A stretch of DNA of 19,147 nt, from NCBI GenBank assembly GCA_013298445.1, contig JAAFHQ010000018.1:1-19147 (forward strand), written 5' to 3'. A model generated the notes under the pieces. It had not been told where the DNA came from. It did not search any database and worked only from the letters and a program-made list of their open reading frames with translations. The position numbers and the translations under genes were made by a program. The DNA is from Chitinophagales bacterium. Its GTDB lineage: Bacteria; Bacteroidota; Bacteroidia; Chitinophagales; Saprospiraceae. Shown piece by piece: positions 14,327 through 19,147 of the stretch (positions within the stretch are counted from its first letter, which is position 1; each line of letters begins with the position of its first letter).

Positions 14327-14358
14327 TTTGTGCGGTCGATAGATAACCGCTAACTTAC
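14327..14358 (+). promoter_or_regulatory. Bacteroidota-type promoter of the porP-like/porE-like pair
   Basis: TTTG at 14327-14330, a 20-base spacer, then TAACTTAC at 14351-14358 match the Bacteroidota -33/-7 pattern (TTTG, TAnnTTTG) with the preferred spacing. The start codon at 14376 lies 17 bases downstream, implying a short leader. Confidence 0.5.
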
Positions 14359-14375
14359 CGTTTAAAAAACAGCGT

Positions 14376-15467
14376 ATGAGAATTTTCTACCGGCTGAGCT
14401 GCTTTTTTTTGCTTTGCACTACGGTCCACCTGGGAGCCCAAGACATTCACTTTTCCCAGTACAACATGTCGCCCCTTACCTTAAACCCCGCCCAGGCCGG
14501 AGCTTTTTTTGGCACTGCCCGGATTGGAGGCATTTACCGGGATCAGTGGTTGTTTCTTCCCAAAGATTTTTCCACACGTTCCTTTTTTATCGATGCACCT
14601 GTAGTTAAAGGTTTTCGTAAAAAGCGCAATGACTGGGTCGGGGCTGGCTTTTCATTTTATGGCGACCGTGCGGGTACTTCCCGTTTGGGCTCTTCTATGC
14701 AAGCCGCGATCAACGCATCCTATCATTTTGCACTGAGCAAAAAAGGGAACCAACACCTTACCCTGGGTTTTTCAACCGGGAGTACCAAATACTCGGTACA
14801 GGCGGATAGTCTGCTTTTTGAAGAAGATATCCTTGGGCCAAGTGGTGGTGGTACCGGACAATTGAGTTCTGATCGTCAACGGTTTGGGCAAGGTTCAACA
14901 GACCCAGATAACCCCTATTACGAATCCCAGGCATCGCGCTCTTTCTCCATTGGGTTGATGTTCAAAACAACCAATAAAGAAGGTGATTTGTTAGAACTTG
15001 GGGTTTCCGCAGCCCACATCAATGGCCCTGAATATGGCTTTGGCTTAGGCAATCGCGACACCACCTCAACGGGCAAACGCGCCAATAAAGTAAAAAAACC
15101 AAGCCGGACAATTTTCCACGGCTTATACACCAAAAACCTGACCGATAAAATCAGCATTTCGCCTTCACTTTTGTTCCAATCGGTAGCCAATTCTACCGAA
15201 ATTGTACCAGAAGTAATGGGGGGGTACAAGTGGAAACCTGACCTTCGCTTCAATGCTGGTTTGGGTTATCGCGTGGGGGATGCAGCTATCCTGCTGTTGG
15301 GGGTTGACCACAAGGATTTGCGCATTGGTGCTTCCTGGGACATGCGTTTGGGCCAATTGTCCAGCGACCGGGGCATCAAGGGAGGTTTTGAATTGGCAGC
15401 TAACTACATCATCAAGTTGTACAAAAAGCCCGATGTGCCACCTTCAATTTTGTGCCCAAGACTTTAA
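14376..15467 (+). CDS. PorP/SprF-family outer-membrane protein (type IX secretion/gliding)
   Basis: 363 residues. Residues 1-21 are a signal peptide ending LGA|Q. The mature start, DIHFSQYNMSPLTLNPAQAG (23-42), is the hallmark of the family. The rest is a series of amphipathic beta strands with aromatic girdles (GAGFSFYGDRAGTSRLG, FALSKKGNQHLTLGFSTG, ISPSLLFQS), consistent with a FadL-like barrel. PorP/SprF proteins sit in the outer membrane and help T9SS output and surface assembly of cargo proteins such as SprB. The end (PPSILCPRL) is the typical C-terminus with a final Cys-Pro. Between ~150 and 240 a longer surface loop rich in G, S and D is seen. It lies 40 bp before a PorE-like gene, the usual partner order. 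Genomes of this group hold many paralogues, so the particular partner cargo is unknown. Confidence 0.93.
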   Translation: MRIFYRLSCFFLLCTTVHLGAQDIHFSQYNMSPLTLNPAQAGAFFGTARIGGIYRDQWLFLPKDFSTRSFFIDAPVVKGFRKKRNDWVGAGFSFYGDRAGTSRLGSSMQAAINASYHFALSKKGNQHLTLGFSTGSTKYSVQADSLLFEEDILGPSGGGTGQLSSDRQRFGQGSTDPDNPYYESQASRSFSIGLMFKTTNKEGDLLELGVSAAHINGPEYGFGLGNRDTTSTGKRANKVKKPSRTIFHGLYTKNLTDKISISPSLLFQSVANSTEIVPEVMGGYKWKPDLRFNAGLGYRVGDAAILLLGVDHKDLRIGASWDMRLGQLSSDRGIKGGFELAANYIIKLYKKPDVPPSILCPRL

Positions 15468-15507
15468 ATTTTGACCCTAATTTGTATGTCAAATATCCTT
15501 AGTTGAT

Positions 15508-18048
15508 ATGAAAAGTTATTTTTCAATTTTGTTGTTGCTTCTTTTCGCTGGGCTTAGTTTACAGGCTCAGCCCTTGCGCAAGTCTTCCCGGGAAGCAAAC
15601 CTGGGGGCTGCCGAGGCCGCTATGACGGACAAGAATTACTATCAGGCAGTCACCCTGCTGGAAAAAGCCTACGAGGAAATAGAGGACGAATCGCTGCTGC
15701 CACAACTGGCGGATATGAACTACCAACTGCGGGATTACACCAAAGCAGCGCGGTATTACCGGGCTTTGTTGCGCAAAGACAAACAGAATAACTTTGTGGA
15801 GTTGCGCTACAAATTTGGTCGTTCGCTCAAGATGAATGGGGATTGTGAAGAAGCATTGGAGGAATTCCAGAAATTCATCGGTGCCACCAAAGACGAAAAA
15901 CTCAAGGAACTGGCCCAATATGAAGTGACAGGCTGTGAAATGGCCATGTCCAAAACCAAAGCCAAGGTGACACCCAAGGCTTTGGACAAAAACGTGAGCA
16001 ATGCCTTTTCGGAGTATTCTCCTTCCCTGTACCGCGATGGCAGCCTTTATTACGTCAGTTTTGAGACGGATGAGGTGGTGATCGCTTCCGATTCTGCGGA
16101 AGAAAAAGGAGCTAAGATTTACAAAACGACCAGAACGGATAAGGGCTGGGGCAAACCCGAAGTGCTGGATCAAAAAATCAACCGCGAAGGCTACCAAACT
16201 TCTTTCGTATCCTTCTCTCCTGATGGGAGCCGCATGTACTTCACCCGTGCACTGATGCAAGGCAACGAAGTATCTGAGAGTAAAATTTTCTACAGTCAGG
16301 GAGGTGGTGATTCCTGGGGTGCCGCGCAAGAATGCACTGGAATCAATGGTGAATATTTGTCTCTACACCCGGTTGTTGGCGAATTATTTGGCAAAGAAGT
16401 CATCTTTTTTACCTCCAATATGGATGGCGGGGAAGGTGGTTTAGACCTCTATTATGCTTCTTACAAAGGGGAAGGTGTATACGGCGATCCCATCAATTTG
16501 GGGCCAAAGATCAATACCCCTGGAGATGAAGTAACGCCATTTTACTTTGATGGAACCTTGTACTTTAGCTCCAATGGCCACCCCGGTTATGGTGGACAGG
16601 ATATTTTCTTCACCGTATGGAATGGCCAGGTTTGGAGTGAGCCCCGCAACTTGGGCAATGGCTACAATTCTTCTACCGACGACCAATACTTCTCCTTGGA
16701 TCGGGAAGGCTACAAAGGGTTTTTTACCTCCAATCGCCCCGGTACCAACCGCTCAGTACGCGCCAAAACCTGCTGCGACGATATTTACGAATTTGAAGTG
16801 CCGCGCATCAAAGCAGATCTGGTCGTAGGGGTGTTCGATATCGCTAAAAAACCACTTAAAGGGGGGACGACTAACTTGGGAACAGTTGCAACCACCGAAA
16901 TCACACCGGTGGATCAAAAACTCAATACCGATGGCAACCGCTTTGATTTTCCCTTGACTTTGGACAAGGCCTATAAAATTAAAGTGACCGTGCCCGGGTA
17001 TTTTCCGGATAGTGCGCAGGTTTCTACGATTGGTTTGAAGGAGAGTAAGGTATTGGAAAAAAGATTCTTCCTGAAAGCCCGGCCCGAAACCAAGGTTCAA
17101 GTAGAACCTGAATACGATACCGTAACTACGGAACAGCCCATCCTGCTGGACAACATCGTTTATGAGTACGCTGACGATAAAATTACCCCAGAATCCGAAC
17201 CAGACCTCAATCTGGTTTTGGAACTGATGAAAAAATACCCCGAGATGGTCATCGAGCTAAGCTCGCACACTGACTACCGGGGCCGTGATGCCTACAACCA
17301 AGATTTGTCCCAACGCCGCGCTGAATCTGCGCGTAAATGGCTCTTGGCAAAAGGCATCTCCTCGACTCGGATTCAAGCCAAAGGTTACGGCGAATCACAA
17401 CCCAAACCAGTGAATGAAAAAATGGCTGGAGAGTACCTGTTCATGACCGTGAAAGATACCCTCACCCAGACTTTCATCGACAACCTGGAGACCAAGGAGC
17501 AACAAGAGGCCGCGCACCAGTTGAACCGCCGTACTGAATTCAAGATCATCAAAGGCCCAACCAAAATTGTGATCAAACGCGCGGAATTGCGCAAAAAGCC
17601 AACGACCACCAAACCTGCGCCCAACCGCAATAAGTTGATAGATACGGTTCCCGCGCCTGCTCCGGTAAAGGATACCATTCACCGCTTCTCTACGCTGTAT
17701 TATGCGAAAGACCTCAAAGGGGTGCCCGTTATGCAGTTTAAAATCCGCGAAGTGGATTTTGGCAAGGTGAAAAAAGGTGAGAAACGTGAATATACCTTTG
17801 AATTCATCAACAAAGGGGACGCCGAGCTCAAAATCGCCATCATCACCGCTTGTGATTGCACCACCACGGATTATTCCACTGATGCAGTGAAGCCTGGTGA
17901 ATCCGGCAAAATCAAAGTGACTTTTGACAGCACCGATAAAACGGAAAGTGAAACCATCGATGTGGACATCATCCTGGAGAATACCATGCCAGGGAAGGAT
18001 AGTCCGATTATCGAGAGGTTGCAGTATAAGTTTGAATTGGTCAAGTAA
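15508..18048 (+). CDS. PorE-like OmpA-family protein (TPR, PD40 propeller, OmpA) with extra C-terminal DUF1573-like domain
   Basis: 846 residues. Residues 1-20 are a signal peptide (ending LQA|Q). Residues ~28-150 are TPR helices (NYYQAVTLLEKAYEEI). Residues ~165-430 are PD40/WD40-like propeller blades (FSPDGSRMYFTR, FYFDGTLYFSSNGHPGYGGQDIFF). Residues ~433-525 look like a carboxypeptidase regulatory-like beta domain. Residues ~540-682 are an OmpA C-terminal peptidoglycan-binding domain with D589 (SSHTDYRG) and R604 (LSQRRAE), plus an insertion before the last strand. This order is that of PorE, which links PorP-type outer-membrane proteins to peptidoglycan in the T9SS. Uniquely here, after a Pro/Thr linker (~695-722), residues ~740-846 look like DUF1573: VDFGKVKKGEKREYTFEFINKG, then TACDCTTTDY and VKPGESGKIKVTFDS. 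It is probably co-transcribed with the PorP-like gene. Confidence 0.92.
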   Translation: MKSYFSILLLLLFAGLSLQAQPLRKSSREANLGAAEAAMTDKNYYQAVTLLEKAYEEIEDESLLPQLADMNYQLRDYTKAARYYRALLRKDKQNNFVELRYKFGRSLKMNGDCEEALEEFQKFIGATKDEKLKELAQYEVTGCEMAMSKTKAKVTPKALDKNVSNAFSEYSPSLYRDGSLYYVSFETDEVVIASDSAEEKGAKIYKTTRTDKGWGKPEVLDQKINREGYQTSFVSFSPDGSRMYFTRALMQGNEVSESKIFYSQGGGDSWGAAQECTGINGEYLSLHPVVGELFGKEVIFFTSNMDGGEGGLDLYYASYKGEGVYGDPINLGPKINTPGDEVTPFYFDGTLYFSSNGHPGYGGQDIFFTVWNGQVWSEPRNLGNGYNSSTDDQYFSLDREGYKGFFTSNRPGTNRSVRAKTCCDDIYEFEVPRIKADLVVGVFDIAKKPLKGGTTNLGTVATTEITPVDQKLNTDGNRFDFPLTLDKAYKIKVTVPGYFPDSAQVSTIGLKESKVLEKRFFLKARPETKVQVEPEYDTVTTEQPILLDNIVYEYADDKITPESEPDLNLVLELMKKYPEMVIELSSHTDYRGRDAYNQDLSQRRAESARKWLLAKGISSTRIQAKGYGESQPKPVNEKMAGEYLFMTVKDTLTQTFIDNLETKEQQEAAHQLNRRTEFKIIKGPTKIVIKRAELRKKPTTTKPAPNRNKLIDTVPAPAPVKDTIHRFSTLYYAKDLKGVPVMQFKIREVDFGKVKKGEKREYTFEFINKGDAELKIAIITACDCTTTDYSTDAVKPGESGKIKVTFDSTDKTESETIDVDIILENTMPGKDSPIIERLQYKFELVK

Positions 18049-18060
18049 ACGTAGAGTATT

Positions 18061-18095
18061 AAGCCCTGCTACACAAACATTGTGGAGCAGGGCTT
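18061..18095. terminator. Bidirectional terminator between convergent genes
   Basis: AAGCCCTGCT / AGCAGGGCTT make a perfect 10-bp stem; inside it, CACAA / TTGTG add a second 5-bp stem with an ACA loop. Two T-poor flanks follow (TTAACC on the plus strand). The hairpin lies 12 bases after the PorE-like stop codon (18046-18048) and overlaps the TAA of the convergent TAXI-type gene (18094-18096). Confidence 0.75.
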
Positions 18096-19147
18096 AACCT
18101 CGCTTTAGTGCCCGGCTCCGCTCCTTCAATGCCTGATAGCCCATTTCCCAGGTGAATGAAAACAAATGGAACCCTTCCAGGTTTAATACGTCCTTGTCCA
18201 AGTCTTCCATGACACGATTGAGCACATTGAGCATGGCTTCCCGTTTCAAATCCAGCCCCGCGAGGTCTTTAGTTTCCTGCAAATCATTCACAATCGCCAT
18301 TACCTCCTTGGCATATTGATCTGCGGTATTTTTCTGCTTTTCGACCCGATTGGTGTACCAACCCAAAGCACCGGAAATGAGGGGCAACAGGATCGAAATC
18401 AAAATGCCAAACAGCTCGATGTTTTCCGTAAAAAAATTGGGTTTTTCCCGATCGTAAAAAGCCTGTGCTCCAGGATGCAGGGGAATAAAAGTACCTTGTC
18501 GCCCATCGGGTTGGGTAATGGACCCACTCAGGTGTTGGTACTCTGGGCCAAGTGCTTTGATCAGGTCGTTGCGGCGTTCAAATAACACTTGAGTGACCAG
18601 CCGAACAGCTTCTTTATCGATTTTGTCGCGGGCTACCAAAAGCCTGGGTACGGCAATCGTTTGGGTAGCTTCATCAGGAATGTACGGATTCCCACCATAG
18701 GCACCGCGTGGAATAACTCCAGCCGCTAACGAGGGCCGATCAATCCGAAAAGCATCGATGTCTTCAATGGGAACCAATTTGGCCTTCCCGTTTAGCAGCA
18801 AACCTTGAATAAAATCATTACCTAGGGCACGTACAGCAAAAGTTGCATCCAAAGAATCATCCAACATTCGTTGACTAATTTCATGGCTGGACAAATGGTA
18901 GGCCTGGATGTCTTTTTCCTTAATCCCATAATAGTGCGCCAGGGCCCAAAATGAACTGAATTGCCCACTTCCCTTTTCCGGCAAGGCTACTTTTTTCCCT
19001 TTAAGATCACGCATGTGCTGAATACCGGAGTTGCTGCGCACCACCAATTGGAACAAATCTGCGTACAAAATGGCAACGAATCCTCCATTATCTGGGAAAT
19101 GTTCTACATCGGCCTGGAGCAAGGCAAAATCGGCACTTCCACGGGTG
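18094..19147 (-). CDS. TAXI-type TRAP transporter solute-binding protein with C-terminal membrane anchor (5' end outside window)
   Basis: The frame is open through 19147 on the minus strand (upstream codons give TRGSADFALLQADVEHF), so the start lies beyond the window; the TTG at 19120-19122 is internal. The visible part holds the type II periplasmic-binding domain of TAXI proteins: LVVRSNSGIQHMRDLKGKKV, GSGQFSSFWALAHYYGI, a segment with DATFAVRALGNDFI, and FIPLHPGAQAFYDRE. TAXI proteins normally bind small organic acids such as glutamate for a fused TRAP permease. Here it is followed by a transmembrane segment (ELFGILISILLPLISGALGWY, bases ~18355-18417) and an ~86-residue helical cytoplasmic tail (bases 18094-18354), rich in charged residues. 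The tail has no domain I can name. No TRAP permease gene is in the window. The length of the missing part is unknown. Confidence 0.88.
   Translation of the reverse strand, partial: TRGSADFALLQADVEHFPDNGGFVAILYADLFQLVVRSNSGIQHMRDLKGKKVALPEKGSGQFSSFWALAHYYGIKEKDIQAYHLSSHEISQRMLDDSLDATFAVRALGNDFIQGLLLNGKAKLVPIEDIDAFRIDRPSLAAGVIPRGAYGGNPYIPDEATQTIAVPRLLVARDKIDKEAVRLVTQVLFERRNDLIKALGPEYQHLSGSITQPDGRQGTFIPLHPGAQAFYDREKPNFFTENIELFGILISILLPLISGALGWYTNRVEKQKNTADQYAKEVMAIVNDLQETKDLAGLDLKREAMLNVLNRVMEDLDKDVLNLEGFHLFSFTWEMGYQALKERSRALKRG

Noticed and set aside
15559..16329. 256-residue minus-strand open frame inside the PorE-like gene
   Set aside because: It is the reverse shadow of codon-biased coding DNA (Val/Phe/His-rich, no motifs) under a complete, recognisable plus-strand protein.

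Overview
The window comes from a member of the Bacteroidota, most likely the Saprospiria (Haliscomenobacter/Lewinella-like). The reasons are two type IX secretion (T9SS) cargo proteins (one with a type A sorting tail, one with a gliding-motility-associated type B tail and an SprB-like repeat), a PorP/SprF-family protein followed by a PorE-like OmpA protein, a Bacteroidota-type Mn/Fe superoxide dismutase, promoters that resemble TTTG-N20-TAnnTTTG rather than sigma70 sites, and weak or absent Shine-Dalgarno sequences. No rRNA, tRNA, transposase or CRISPR array is visible. The species assignment is inference.

Layout. 1-541: the 3' end of a secreted protein with a T9SS type A tail. 591-753: a long imperfect inverted repeat built of CACAGAG-like motifs. 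806-3292: a large secreted modular protein (cohesin-like head, five Ig-like modules, one SprB-like repeat, another Ig/PKD-like module, gliding-motility C-terminal domain). 3444-4610: a membrane M50 metalloprotease homologue. 4660-6879 (minus) and 7057-7653 (plus): a divergent pair, a GH20 beta-N-acetylhexosaminidase and a DUF1080/3-keto-disaccharide hydrolase-type protein. 7654-7811: a 21-bp perfect (longer imperfect) inverted repeat between convergent genes. 7810-8517 (minus): a secreted protein made of two related beta-rich domains. 8636-9331 (plus): a protein whose C-terminus is supplied by an inserted palindromic (REP-like) element, so it looks truncated. 9332-9837: a bidirectional terminator, a possible membrane-protein remnant on the minus strand, and a 46-bp inverted repeat abutting the sod gene. 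9838-10452 (minus): superoxide dismutase. 10590-11279 (minus): LolA-like lipoprotein carrier. 11280-11725: non-coding, with a degenerate palindrome and a very strong plus-strand terminator that has no gene in front of it. 11726-14250 (plus): two uncharacterised proteins, then a family 9 glycosyltransferase (heptosyltransferase type). 14376-18048 (plus): PorP/SprF-like protein and PorE-like OmpA protein with an unusual extra C-terminal DUF1573-like domain, behind a good Bacteroidota promoter. 18094-19147 (minus): the 3' part of a TAXI-type TRAP solute-binding protein with a membrane anchor and a cytoplasmic tail.

How the genes fit together. Much of the window serves the cell envelope and the outside of the cell: T9SS cargo and T9SS-linked outer-membrane parts, lipoprotein transport, LPS-type sugar transfer, glycan breakdown by secreted enzymes and envelope proteolysis. 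The most unusual points are the PorE-like/DUF1573 fusion, the membrane-tethered TAXI protein, the gene cut short by a palindromic element, the regular six-fold cysteine-pair spacing in the 828-residue adhesin-like protein, the orphan terminator at 11529-11557, and several long non-identical inverted repeats placed exactly at gene ends. I do not see a clear new multi-gene system; the two unrecognised proteins at 11726-13167 are the best candidates for unknown biology.
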